From: Acidimicrobiales bacterium
GTDB taxonomy: Bacteria > Actinomycetota > Acidimicrobiia > Acidimicrobiales > Aldehydirespiratoraceae
NCBI GenBank assembly: GCA_029246685.1
Contig: JAQWMR010000008.1
Span: 29,185-93,184 of the forward strand
Direction of reading: 5' to 3'
Length of the DNA: 64,000 bases
The translations under genes were made by a program, and so were the position numbers. Below, in pieces: positions 54,847 to 63,569 of the stretch (its first letter is position 1; each line of letters begins with the position of its first letter). The notes beneath the pieces are model-generated. The model did not search any database. It was given only the letters and a program-made list of their open reading frames with translations, and was not told where the DNA came from.

Positions 54847-56013
54847 ATGGACAACGCGATTGAGGTGCCGTTCAATCGGCCATGCCTTGCCGGGCAAGAG
54901 ATGAACTACATCGCCCAGGCAGTTGCCAATGGGCATAGCTCAGCGAAAGGCCCCTTCACCGAGAGGGCTGAGCACCTCCTAACCGAGAGACTCAATGCTG
55001 AAGGAGTTCTACTCACTACCTCTTGCACCGACGCCCTTGAGATGGCCGCGATGATGGTTGAGATCGGTCCAGGGGACGTCGTCATCGTTCCATCATTTAC
55101 GTTCTCCTCGACCGCAACTGCCTTCGCCCGACAAGGCGCCAAGCTCCGGTTCTGCGACATTCGGAAGCCCGACCTCGGGCTCGATCCCGACGACGTTGAG
55201 GCGTCAATGGACGATCGAGTCAAGGCAATCGTTACCGTGCACTACGCCGGTGTGGCCAGCGACGTCACGCGCCTCCAAGCAATCGCTCAACGCTTCGGAG
55301 TTCCGCTTATCGAGGACAATGCGCATGGGCTCTTTGCTGATCACGACGGCAAGCAACTTGGCAGCTTTGGCCGCTTCTCGACTCTGAGCTTCCACGAAAC
55401 GAAGAACTTCATCTGTGGCGAAGGCGGGGCATTGGTGGTCAATAACGAAGGTGATCTCGAAGCAGCGCACATTCTGCTCGACAAGGGCACGAATCGACGT
55501 CAATTCCTCGATGGCCTCGCTGACAAATACACCTGGCATGGACATGGTTCGTCCTTCGGCCTGTCTGATCTGCTCGCTGCGTTTCTCCTTGCCCAACTCG
55601 AACGGGCCGACGAGATCCAGTCGAAACGTCGAAAAATACACGGAAAGTACACCGAGCTCTTGATGCCTCACACAGAGCGGCTGGCGCTCACGCTGCCCTA
55701 CCATCATCAAGGAGACAAGCCAGCGGACCACATGTTCTACGTGCTCCTGCCGTCGGCAGCGATTCGCGGAGAAGTCATCAAACTGATGCGATCCGCAGGC
55801 GTTCAGCCGACCTTCCATTACGTGCCGCTTCACTCCGCACCAGGAGCAAGCGAACTCGCCGACAGCGACCGACACCTTCCAGTTACCGACGACATCAGTG
55901 GACGGCTACTCCGAATGCCATTTTTCAATGAGCTCACTGAGCATGAGCAGGAGAGGGTCGCACTCGCCCTCGTGGAAGCGGTTGAGGCAAGCATCCTTTC
56001 CACAGCCACCTGA
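54847..56013 (+). CDS. wecE: WecE/RffA-like dTDP-4-amino-4,6-dideoxygalactose transaminase
   Basis: A 388-residue PLP-dependent sugar aminotransferase of the DegT/DnrJ/EryC1/StrS family. The PLP Lys is K186 in STLSFHETKNFICGEGGAL, which is the WecE form of the motif; EDNAH (156-160) carries the pyridine-binding Asp; VPSFTFSSTATAF is the usual entry. It would make a 4-amino-dideoxy sugar nucleotide for surface polysaccharide. Codon use is more AT-rich at third positions than in the genes before it, consistent with the start of an island. Confidence 0.88.
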   Translation: MDNAIEVPFNRPCLAGQEMNYIAQAVANGHSSAKGPFTERAEHLLTERLNAEGVLLTTSCTDALEMAAMMVEIGPGDVVIVPSFTFSSTATAFARQGAKLRFCDIRKPDLGLDPDDVEASMDDRVKAIVTVHYAGVASDVTRLQAIAQRFGVPLIEDNAHGLFADHDGKQLGSFGRFSTLSFHETKNFICGEGGALVVNNEGDLEAAHILLDKGTNRRQFLDGLADKYTWHGHGSSFGLSDLLAAFLLAQLERADEIQSKRRKIHGKYTELLMPHTERLALTLPYHHQGDKPADHMFYVLLPSAAIRGEVIKLMRSAGVQPTFHYVPLHSAPGASELADSDRHLPVTDDISGRLLRMPFFNELTEHEQERVALALVEAVEASILSTAT

Positions 56014-56038
56014 ACCCGGCCTTACGCCCAATACGCCC

Positions 56039-56464
56039 GTGAAAAAAGGACTTTTCGACGAAGGGCTCCGCTTCATGCGTTATGGCGCGGTCGGAGCGAC
56101 ATCAACAGCTCTGCTCTACGTCGTCTTTCTTGCTCTGGTCGAAGCATCCATCGACCCAGTCGTCGCTGCGGGCGCCTGCTACCCGCCAGGCGTCGCCCTC
56201 AGCTATCTGGGTAACCGTCGGTTCACATTTGCGAGCCAACAGACCCACCGATCAGACCTGCCACGCTTTCTAATTGCCTACGGCGCTGGATTCATAAGCA
56301 CGCTTGGCGTGTTGGCGACAGCGCTAACCTGGATGGCGCCTGCACTGGCCCAGCTTGTCAATATCGCCGTAACGCCAATCGTGATTTACAGCACCATGAG
56401 ACTTGTCGGCTTCGGTAGACCACCCTCCACGGCAGAACCGACCTGCCATGGGCTAGACGACTGA
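56039..56464 (+). CDS. GtrA-family membrane protein
   Basis: A 141-residue protein with four hydrophobic segments and the GtrA pattern FMRYGAVGATSTALLYVVF and SYLGNRRFTF. GtrA-like proteins help move polyprenyl-linked sugars across the membrane or modify surface glycans. GTG 56039 starts 25 nt after the aminotransferase stop; the first residues (KKGLFDEG) are cytoplasmic. Confidence 0.88.
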   Translation: MKKGLFDEGLRFMRYGAVGATSTALLYVVFLALVEASIDPVVAAGACYPPGVALSYLGNRRFTFASQQTHRSDLPRFLIAYGAGFISTLGVLATALTWMAPALAQLVNIAVTPIVIYSTMRLVGFGRPPSTAEPTCHGLDD

Positions 56465-56497
56465 AAACATCCGAAGTGGTGGATAGAGTCGGCACCG

Positions 56498-57130
56498 ATG
56501 TCTGAGCAGCCGCCCGAAGTACTCACTGGCGCACGCCGTATCTTCTCGGTGCCAAGCATCTATCGATTCGCCCAGCGAGCGATCGGAGCTGAGCAGCTTC
56601 GCAGTCGCCTAGTAACCGATCTCTTCCAAATTAGCGCAGGCGACCGCATCCTGGATCTTGGTTGCGGACCTGCCGACATCTTGCCGTACCTTCCGGAGGT
56701 CGAGTACATCGGGTTCGACCACAGCGCCAGCTACATCGCTGCCGCCAAGAGCCGCTTCGGCGATCGAGGAACGTTCGTTCAGGCTGGAACGACTGACTTC
56801 GATATTGATGCCGTCGCACCCTGCGACGTCGCAATGATGATCGGAGTGCTTCATCACCTTGACGACCGACAAGCAGTCGATGCGCTGCAAACCGCCGCAG
56901 CAGCTCTTGGCCCTGCTGGCCGATTCGTATCTATCGACCCAACCTTCACCGACGGGCAACACCCGGTTAGCCGCTTCTTGGCATCGCGAGACCGCGGCCA
57001 ACACGTGCGGACACCAGAGGAGACAGTTGCGCTGGTCGAAAAGGCGTTTGGAAGGGTCGCCGATTTCACATCACACGATCTCCTTCGGGTGCCTTACTCT
57101 CACGTGCGGATTGAAGCCAGGAACAACTAG
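56498..57130 (+). CDS. Class I SAM-dependent methyltransferase
   Basis: A 210-residue methyltransferase with motif I ILDLGCGPADILPYL at residues 51-65, a following acidic strand VEYIGFDHSASYI, and MMIGVLHHLDDRQ at motif IV. This is typical for methylation of small molecules or sugars. The partner is unknown, but the context suggests modification of a glycan or its precursor. Confidence 0.85.
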   Translation: MSEQPPEVLTGARRIFSVPSIYRFAQRAIGAEQLRSRLVTDLFQISAGDRILDLGCGPADILPYLPEVEYIGFDHSASYIAAAKSRFGDRGTFVQAGTTDFDIDAVAPCDVAMMIGVLHHLDDRQAVDALQTAAAALGPAGRFVSIDPTFTDGQHPVSRFLASRDRGQHVRTPEETVALVEKAFGRVADFTSHDLLRVPYSHVRIEARNN

Positions 57131-57136
57131 ATCACA

Positions 57137-59854
57137 GTGATCAGGCCAGGCGATGAAATCGGCGATTGCAGCCCGGGGACAGCTTCGCCGCCACGGCGGC
57201 TTGCGTGGGTCGCCGAGGGAATCCGATGGTGTTGCGTTGCATTCGTCCGCAAATCAAAATGGGCCTACCGCGGCATCCGGTGGCGCATTACTTCCGTCAA
57301 CCGAAAGATCTACTGGAGATACCGGAGGGCAGCACGATTTGTTGTTGGCTTGCTTCGCCGCCGGGTCTGGACTGCGCGTCGTGTGTATCGTCGGGTCGGT
57401 CTGTCGACTCGTCGGCTTGGCGCAGCGATTAGTTGGATCCGGAATCCGAGCAGCCTCCTCGAGCATCAACGACTTGCCAAAGAGGTCGATTACCCGCTCC
57501 GCCTTATGGCGGGAGCCAATATTCCAGCGGACGACTTTGACCGAATTGAACGCCGCCTTAGACGTCGAGTAGCTCGCCTTGCCCAGCGCCCGCTGGCTCC
57601 GATCAACACCACGTCCCGCTTGGTAGCAGAAATCCCAGTCGGGACTCGATGGAATCGCCGCGACCGAGCCCGAGTTTCAGCATCGCGTCTCGTGCGCGTC
57701 TGCGGCCCATTGCCGGCACGCCGAGATCACGAACTCCTTGTCGCAATTCCTGCGCTCTTATCAGGGCGGCCAGTGGTCGATACCGAGCTAGTAGGTCTCC
57801 CGTATCTGGATCTCGACGAGGCACGTATTCTCGATGAAAACTCCCGGATGCGCATTGCGCATCATCAGCTTCGCGAACTCGTGACGTCATCAATTTTGCG
57901 AGAACAACCGCGCATTGGCGTGATCCTCTCATCAAACCGCCCGTCACTTCTCCCAGCCGCGATTGCGCAACTGCGCGCTCAGCGCCACGTCGAAGTTGAG
58001 CTCCGGATCGGAATTCACAGCAAAGATAGAGTTCCCGACTTAGGCGGGCTGTCGGGAGGCGCCATTTCCGACGCGTCGATGGTTCACTTTGAGCCTTCCG
58101 ACGTATTCGGAGACGTTCTCCAAGAACTCACGGATGCGGGAACCAGCGAGTTCGTCACAAAATGGGATGACGATGACCGCTATGGCCCCTTCCATCTCTT
58201 CGACCTCTGGCTCCTTGCGAAGCTCTCGCGCCGTTATCTGGTGGGGCGAGCCGCCGAGTATGTTCACCTCGAAGACCAAGACATCGTTCTTCGTCGTCGT
58301 GGGGGGCCAATTCACACTGACTCGCGATTTCTAGCCGGCGGAGCGCTGCTTATCTCGCGGCGAGTACTCGCTGCTGTGGGTGGGTGGAGTTCAATTTCTC
58401 GACAGGTCGACCAAGATCTCATTCAGCGCTTCGAGCACAGCGGCTTCCCTGGCTTTCGCGCTTCCAGCCAGGGTTTCGCTCTGACCCGATCCGTTCGAGG
58501 GCACACCTGGGAAGTCGATGACTCTTATTTTGTATCTGGAGCCGACGGAGCATGGGGAAGCGCTGGATTGCAGCATTGTGGGGTGGAGCCTCCGCCAGGT
58601 GAAGTCAACCGTGATCCGCACGGCTCAGGCAGGACCACCATCACCCTCTGTGTACCCAACAAAGGTAATCAGGCTTCTAACGACCGCATGGAGCAGTACT
58701 GGAGCGACAGGAAAGCAGTCGACGAGATCTTGATCAGCGATGACCGGAGCGAACCAGCTCTGACGCTCCGGCAGATTTCTGACCGGATTGAAGTAACTCG
58801 TGTTCCCGACAGGCCAGGCTTCGGAGCCGGTCGCGCTCGAGATCACGCCGCTCGCAAGGCCTCATCCGATGTCCTTGCGTTCGCCGACGCTGACGTTCAC
58901 GTTTCCGAAATCGCAATGAAGGAGATCGCTGAGTTGCATCGGCCTGAGGCCGCGGCTGTCCATTCGACCATCTGCTTCAGTTCGATCGATTCCGATCAAG
59001 GTCTTAAGATTCTCACGACGGCGGGTGCAGAGAAATTTGAACGGACTATCGAAGCGGCAAGTATTGAAGGGCAGGGGTGGCGCGAGCCCCATTGGTCACA
59101 CTCCGCCGATCTCGCTCATCCACGTTCATCGTCGTATCGGGCTTGTGTCGGTGGCTTCGTAAGCGTTGACCGTTCCGTATACGACCAGGCGGGTGGATTT
59201 CGCGATGTTCCCGTTCGCGGGGTCGAAGACGTCGAGTTTGGGTATCGACTCCAAATAACCGGGTGCAAGCAACTTCTGTACCGGGGTGACGGGATCGTCC
59301 ACCTTGGGGAGCGGACGTTCGCAGGCGCTCTCAGCCAGGAAGAGGACAAGGCCCGAGAGCAGGCACTCGCGACCTGGGTGCCGATTTGGAGCCGAACGCT
59401 CGCCGAGAGATCACAGACTGCTGCAAGTGTCGGACCAGCAGAAGGACCGCCAGTACCGCTAATTGCGCTGCCTGAAAATACCAGTGAAAGGTCAGCCGAA
59501 GAGGCAAACGCCCTTCATGGTGTAGGCACTGCGATAACTAGTGACATCCCCTGGGATGCTTACGAGGCACCCTTCTGCGTTGCTGACCGACCCGTGTCGG
59601 CCTCGACGATCGCCTCACTTGACGCCGTCATGCAGGCATTTCGGAACGGTGCCTGCGGCGAAATCATCGTGCTTGATGAGTTGGGGCAGCCGGATGCTCG
59701 GATTACGGCACTATGGGCAATCAACCGTCACCGCGTCACCACGGGCGCAGAACCCATCCTTACAGGCGAAATGCTTCGCGCCGAGTGGAACAACCTCGAC
59801 ACGAGCAGAACGTGGGTTCGCAACCAAGTCGGCTTCGCTTTCGTAGGGAAGTGA
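57137..59854 (+). CDS. Large glycosyltransferase with two GT-A domains
   Basis: A 905-residue protein. The N-terminal 200 residues are Arg-rich and helical, without recognised domains. Residues 255-430 form a first GT2-like domain (IGVILSSNRPSLLPAAI, TKWDDDDRYGPFHLFD with a DDD motif). Residues 500-720 form a second (ITLCVPNKGNQASNDRM, ILISDDRSEP, DVLAFADADVHVSE with DAD, GGFVSVDRSVYDQAGGFRDV with an ED-like VRGVEDVEFGY). The last 150 residues are of unknown function. Two active-site pairs suggest alternating addition of two sugars, but one domain may be inactive. Confidence 0.78.
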   Translation: MIRPGDEIGDCSPGTASPPRRLAWVAEGIRWCCVAFVRKSKWAYRGIRWRITSVNRKIYWRYRRAARFVVGLLRRRVWTARRVYRRVGLSTRRLGAAISWIRNPSSLLEHQRLAKEVDYPLRLMAGANIPADDFDRIERRLRRRVARLAQRPLAPINTTSRLVAEIPVGTRWNRRDRARVSASRLVRVCGPLPARRDHELLVAIPALLSGRPVVDTELVGLPYLDLDEARILDENSRMRIAHHQLRELVTSSILREQPRIGVILSSNRPSLLPAAIAQLRAQRHVEVELRIGIHSKDRVPDLGGLSGGAISDASMVHFEPSDVFGDVLQELTDAGTSEFVTKWDDDDRYGPFHLFDLWLLAKLSRRYLVGRAAEYVHLEDQDIVLRRRGGPIHTDSRFLAGGALLISRRVLAAVGGWSSISRQVDQDLIQRFEHSGFPGFRASSQGFALTRSVRGHTWEVDDSYFVSGADGAWGSAGLQHCGVEPPPGEVNRDPHGSGRTTITLCVPNKGNQASNDRMEQYWSDRKAVDEILISDDRSEPALTLRQISDRIEVTRVPDRPGFGAGRARDHAARKASSDVLAFADADVHVSEIAMKEIAELHRPEAAAVHSTICFSSIDSDQGLKILTTAGAEKFERTIEAASIEGQGWREPHWSHSADLAHPRSSSYRACVGGFVSVDRSVYDQAGGFRDVPVRGVEDVEFGYRLQITGCKQLLYRGDGIVHLGERTFAGALSQEEDKAREQALATWVPIWSRTLAERSQTAASVGPAEGPPVPLIALPENTSERSAEEANALHGVGTAITSDIPWDAYEAPFCVADRPVSASTIASLDAVMQAFRNGACGEIIVLDELGQPDARITALWAINRHRVTTGAEPILTGEMLRAEWNNLDTSRTWVRNQVGFAFVGK

Positions 59855-59881
59855 ACGACACTTGGGCGCAAATAGTTTCCG

Positions 59882-60628
59882 TCAACCTGCGCTCAAACTC
59901 GTGTACGCATCGAGCACTTCAGAAGCTGGGCCGTCTAGGCGAACACAGCCTTCATCGATCCACACTGCGCGCGAGCAGGCCCTGCGGATCTCATCTAGAT
60001 TGTGAGAAACCATCACAACAGTGCGAGCCTGATCCTGCATTGAAGCAATCCGGCCAATGCTTCGGTCCCGAAAGGCTCGATCACCAACGGCAAGTGCTTC
60101 ATCAAGTAGGAGAACCTCTGGGGACCGCATCGTCGCGATCGAGAACGCGACCCGAGCACGCATACCGGACGAATACGTCTCCATCGGACGCCAGATCGCA
60201 TCGCCAACACCAGAGAAGCTGACAACCTCCGGCAGCCGCTCGTCGACCTCCGTTCGAGATAGCCCCATCGCCAGCCCTCCCAGGATGACGTTGTGATACC
60301 CCGAAAGACGCGGTTTGAGTGCCGCTTGTACTCCAAGGAGTCTGGCTTCTCCGCGAACGAGAACTCGGCCCGCCGTTCTCGCCTGAAGCCCGGCAATGCA
60401 CCGCAGAAGCGATGACTTACCGGAACCGTTTGCGCCTACGACGCCAACAACCTCGCCCGTATCGAAGCGAAGGTTGATATCGCGCAAAGCGTGTACCTCC
60501 AACAAATGGCGACGCCTCAGGCCACGTCCAGCAAGAGGCGAAGCCAGATGGTTGCCCTCTGCACGAACGTGATACTTCACATGAAGCCCATCGACTACTA
60601 CGGAAGCGTCGGTTTCAGTCTCTGCCAT
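59882..60628 (-). CDS. ABC ATPase of polysaccharide exporter (Wzt/TagH-like)
   Basis: A 248-residue ATPase with Walker A GANGSGKSS, the Wzt/TagH-type signature YSSGMRARVAFS and Walker B VLLLDEALAVGD. It lacks the extra carbohydrate-binding domain of full Wzt, so its substrate is probably not chosen by a chain terminator. The first ATG in the frame (60682) lies inside the permease gene; ATG 60628 overlaps the permease stop by 14 nt and is preferred. Confidence 0.9.
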   Translation of the reverse strand: MAETETDASVVVDGLHVKYHVRAEGNHLASPLAGRGLRRRHLLEVHALRDINLRFDTGEVVGVVGANGSGKSSLLRCIAGLQARTAGRVLVRGEARLLGVQAALKPRLSGYHNVILGGLAMGLSRTEVDERLPEVVSFSGVGDAIWRPMETYSSGMRARVAFSIATMRSPEVLLLDEALAVGDRAFRDRSIGRIASMQDQARTVVMVSHNLDEIRRACSRAVWIDEGCVRLDGPASEVLDAYTSLSAG

Positions 60629-61454
60629 AGAGCTCCTCACCTTTCCGGAACCATAGAAGAGCGACGAGTGGCAGCGCCCCAAGCCACAACGTAACCGAAA
60701 CGAGCCAAGCTGCTTTAAGCTCCCCGCCCATTATCGACCAACGAGCGATTTCAATGAAACAGTACGCTGGGTTGATTTCAAAGAGCCGCAGTTGACTCTC
60801 GGATGCGAACGACTCAACCGCGAACAGCACACCCGATACGTAGAGGCCCAAACGAAATATGAAGGGCAAGATCTGATTGAAGTCGCTGAAGTGAGTTGAG
60901 GTCCGGGCAGCGATCAAGGCCGAACCAACATTTAGAAAGAACTGAAACACAAAGACGAGCGGCAGCAAAAGCCATGTCCATCGCAGGGGGGCCCCAGTCA
61001 GGACAGCGGTCGCGTACACCACCAACACACTCGGCACAGTCGCCAGCGATTCTGTGATGACTGCAGTGATAGGAACAATCGCTCGAGGGAAGTGCAGCGA
61101 GCGGATTAGGCCCTTGTTGTTCTGTATCGAGTTCGCGCCCGCGATAGCTGCCCGCTGAAAGTCAAGGTACACAAAGACTCCAATGGCCAGAAACAGCACA
61201 TAGTTTTCAACTCCGCGCGCAACACCATCAACCAAAAGCCCGAAAATCACCCAGTAGACCAACACTTGGAGAATCGGGTTAAGCAGGTGCCAGACGTTTC
61301 CGAGTCTCGAAGTGATCTGCCTGCTCCGCAACTCGCTAACCGCGACGTACCATGCGTATGAGCGTCGTCCCCAGAGCCCGGCAAAATACCTGCCTAGCTG
61401 CTGCGTGTCATGAGCATCGCGCAGAACAGGAGGCACGTCGGCAGAACTGGGCAC
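60615..61454 (-). CDS. ABC-2 permease of polysaccharide exporter (Wzm/TagG-like)
   Basis: A 279-residue membrane protein with six hydrophobic segments. An amphipathic RSRQITSRLGNVWHLLNPIL leads into helix 1, as in Wzm/TagG. GANSIQNNKGLIRSLHFPRA is the cytoplasmic gate region. It pairs with the ATPase overlapping its 3' end to export a lipid-linked glycan. It is divergent from the large membrane protein gene. Confidence 0.9.
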   Translation of the reverse strand: MPSSADVPPVLRDAHDTQQLGRYFAGLWGRRSYAWYVAVSELRSRQITSRLGNVWHLLNPILQVLVYWVIFGLLVDGVARGVENYVLFLAIGVFVYLDFQRAAIAGANSIQNNKGLIRSLHFPRAIVPITAVITESLATVPSVLVVYATAVLTGAPLRWTWLLLPLVFVFQFFLNVGSALIAARTSTHFSDFNQILPFIFRLGLYVSGVLFAVESFASESQLRLFEINPAYCFIEIARWSIMGGELKAAWLVSVTLWLGALPLVALLWFRKGEELYGRD

Positions 61455-61614
61455 CCCTAAAGGTTACTGTCGTTTGGTGGGTTGGCGCCCGACGCGAAAC
61501 CACAATCAGCGACTCGGCGCGAATTCCTCTGCCCTATCCGCGGAATCATGCACACGCTCCGGTTAGTCTCACGTTATTCGTTCGTGAGTTGCAGGCGCCG
61601 GGGAGTTCGTAGCC

Positions 61615-63501
61615 ATGAGAAGTAACTTTCGCGCGTGCCTCGGGAACCTGCGGCTAGAGACCATCGCTGCCGTTAGTTATTGCTTTTGGGCAATGGCTGT
61701 GATCGTCAGTGGCCCTCGGACCTTCCGCACGAACGACGATGTCGCCATGCAGGCGATCGCTTCAGGTGACTTCACGGGGACTCCCGACGCACGTTGGGTC
61801 TTCAGCGGCCCATTAACTGCATGGCCCATCACTAATCTTTATAAAGTGGCGGACTTTCCGTGGTATGGCCTGGCGCAATATACCATGCAAATCCTCGCCG
61901 GCGCTGCCATCACAACCGTCATCGTGCGGCGCCGGAAGGTTTCCGGATCTCTCGTCACTTGGATCTCGATCGCTATTCTCGTCGTACTCCAGCATCGCAT
62001 GCTCGTGCTGCTGAGCTTTACCGGAACCGCCTTCATCACTGGCATCGCAGCGGTCGCCGTCTGGCTGGACTGCTGTAGAGAAACTGACCGTCGGCGACAA
62101 CTCGCCGGTGCCGCGGTTGCTTTTGCGTTCTTTATCTGCGCTGCATCCACTCGCTCAGACGTCTTGCCAGCCTTGGGAATAATTTCGCTGCCCGCCTTGA
62201 TTTTATCGTGGCGACACGGCATGCGCTGGCTAACGCTGCTGGGCCTCACGCCAATCGTGACCATCTTCCTGAATAATTTGTTGGTCCGCTCGTTCACTGC
62301 ACCTCCCTATCAGGACTACTTGGAATACAACGCTCTGCGGGGCAGCCTTCACGGTACAGCGCGAGTTTCGTCGGAGACGCTTACTTCTAATATCCTCTCA
62401 GAAGTCGGCTGGAGTACAGTCGACCGTGCTCTTTTCGCACTCTTCATCTTCGATGATTGGGAGTTGTTCGGCTACGACAAGCTCCTCAAGGTAGCGGACG
62501 CAACCTCGACCTCGCGAGCTCCATTCACATTCGACCTGTTCGCCAACCGGGTACTCTTTATTTACCCGGGCGTGTTCGTCGGTATTTGCATAATTGCTGC
62601 GGTATGTTTGGCACATCGGCGTTGGCACCTGGCGGCAACGCAGCTCGCCACGGTTGGCTTTGCATCGATCGCTATGACCTACATCTTGCTCACGGCCCGC
62701 CTACCTGAGCGGGTAACGCTTCCGATGTGGCTTGGAGTCGTTGTGATCACGGCTGTCACTGCGGGATTCGGAGGTAGCAGCTCTGGTGATGAGTTTCCTG
62801 ATCGTATCCAACCGCTGTCTGAGTTTCGAAATCTCCTAATCGGATTGGCAGCTCTACTGGCGATCGCAGTTGTTGATATATTGAGCCCCATACAGGGAGA
62901 GATCGCCCTTCCACTCTGGTTATACATATCAGTTACTGCCGGTGCTGTTATTTTGGGCTCGGAGCACGACCGACTCCCGTGGTCGCCACAGATCTCCTTC
63001 CAAGCCGTAATCGTAGGCTTTGTAATGATCCAACTGTTAGTCCGAGGGCCTATAGGTTTGGGACCCACTCGTGCTTGGGCTGAAACCACCTCTGAGTGGT
63101 ACGACGACCAGGTTGCGTTCCTCGAGTCCCGTCCTCCGGGCACCACCGTCGTTGCAGGCGGCGCAAGCCTTCGCTCCGAGGGCATGGATCCTCTCGGGCC
63201 CGGAACGTTTTTTGATGGAACCGACTACATCTCCATGGGATGGTGGGTTTTCTCACCGATGTACGAATCCCGAAAGACACTTCTTACATCGCCCGCGAAC
63301 ATGGACTCAATCGGCCCGAACGAATCGGTCCTGTGGTTTGGGTCTTCGCGAGATGCGGCGTATCTCGGGAGCTATGCCATCCGGGGGCTACCTCCCGCTG
63401 AACCGCCACTCGGACTGGTGTCGATTGGCTGCGCGCCGTTACAACCCGGAACGTGTCTGTGGCGATTGGGAGAGCTCGAGACAGAAGAAAGTGGCTCATG
63501 A
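61615..63501 (+). CDS. Polytopic membrane protein of polysaccharide island, function unknown
   Basis: A 628-residue protein with about 12 hydrophobic segments and no recognised catalytic motif. An extracytoplasmic loop follows the first helix (GPRTFRTNDDVAMQAIASG) with a pair of Asp residues, and a C-terminal soluble tail of about 150 residues contains WWVFSPMYESRKTL. Layout and context resemble O-antigen or polymer-related membrane proteins (GT-C-like, where Asp pairs in the first loop act), but this is inference. ATG 61615 has GGGGAG upstream. Third-position AT content is clearly higher than in the first 54 kb. Confidence 0.6.
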   Translation: MRSNFRACLGNLRLETIAAVSYCFWAMAVIVSGPRTFRTNDDVAMQAIASGDFTGTPDARWVFSGPLTAWPITNLYKVADFPWYGLAQYTMQILAGAAITTVIVRRRKVSGSLVTWISIAILVVLQHRMLVLLSFTGTAFITGIAAVAVWLDCCRETDRRRQLAGAAVAFAFFICAASTRSDVLPALGIISLPALILSWRHGMRWLTLLGLTPIVTIFLNNLLVRSFTAPPYQDYLEYNALRGSLHGTARVSSETLTSNILSEVGWSTVDRALFALFIFDDWELFGYDKLLKVADATSTSRAPFTFDLFANRVLFIYPGVFVGICIIAAVCLAHRRWHLAATQLATVGFASIAMTYILLTARLPERVTLPMWLGVVVITAVTAGFGGSSSGDEFPDRIQPLSEFRNLLIGLAALLAIAVVDILSPIQGEIALPLWLYISVTAGAVILGSEHDRLPWSPQISFQAVIVGFVMIQLLVRGPIGLGPTRAWAETTSEWYDDQVAFLESRPPGTTVVAGGASLRSEGMDPLGPGTFFDGTDYISMGWWVFSPMYESRKTLLTSPANMDSIGPNESVLWFGSSRDAAYLGSYAIRGLPPAEPPLGLVSIGCAPLQPGTCLWRLGELETEESGS

Positions 63502-63556
63502 GAGACGGCGGCCATAGTCGACATGTTTGAAAGCGCTCTTAGGCCGACGGCGACGC

Positions 63557-63562
63557 TAGGGT
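63557..63562 (+). promoter_or_regulatory. -10 element for terminal glycosyltransferase gene
   Basis: TAGGGT ends 7 nt before ATG 63570; leaderless start proposed. Confidence 0.35.
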
Positions 63563-63569
63563 CCGTGCT

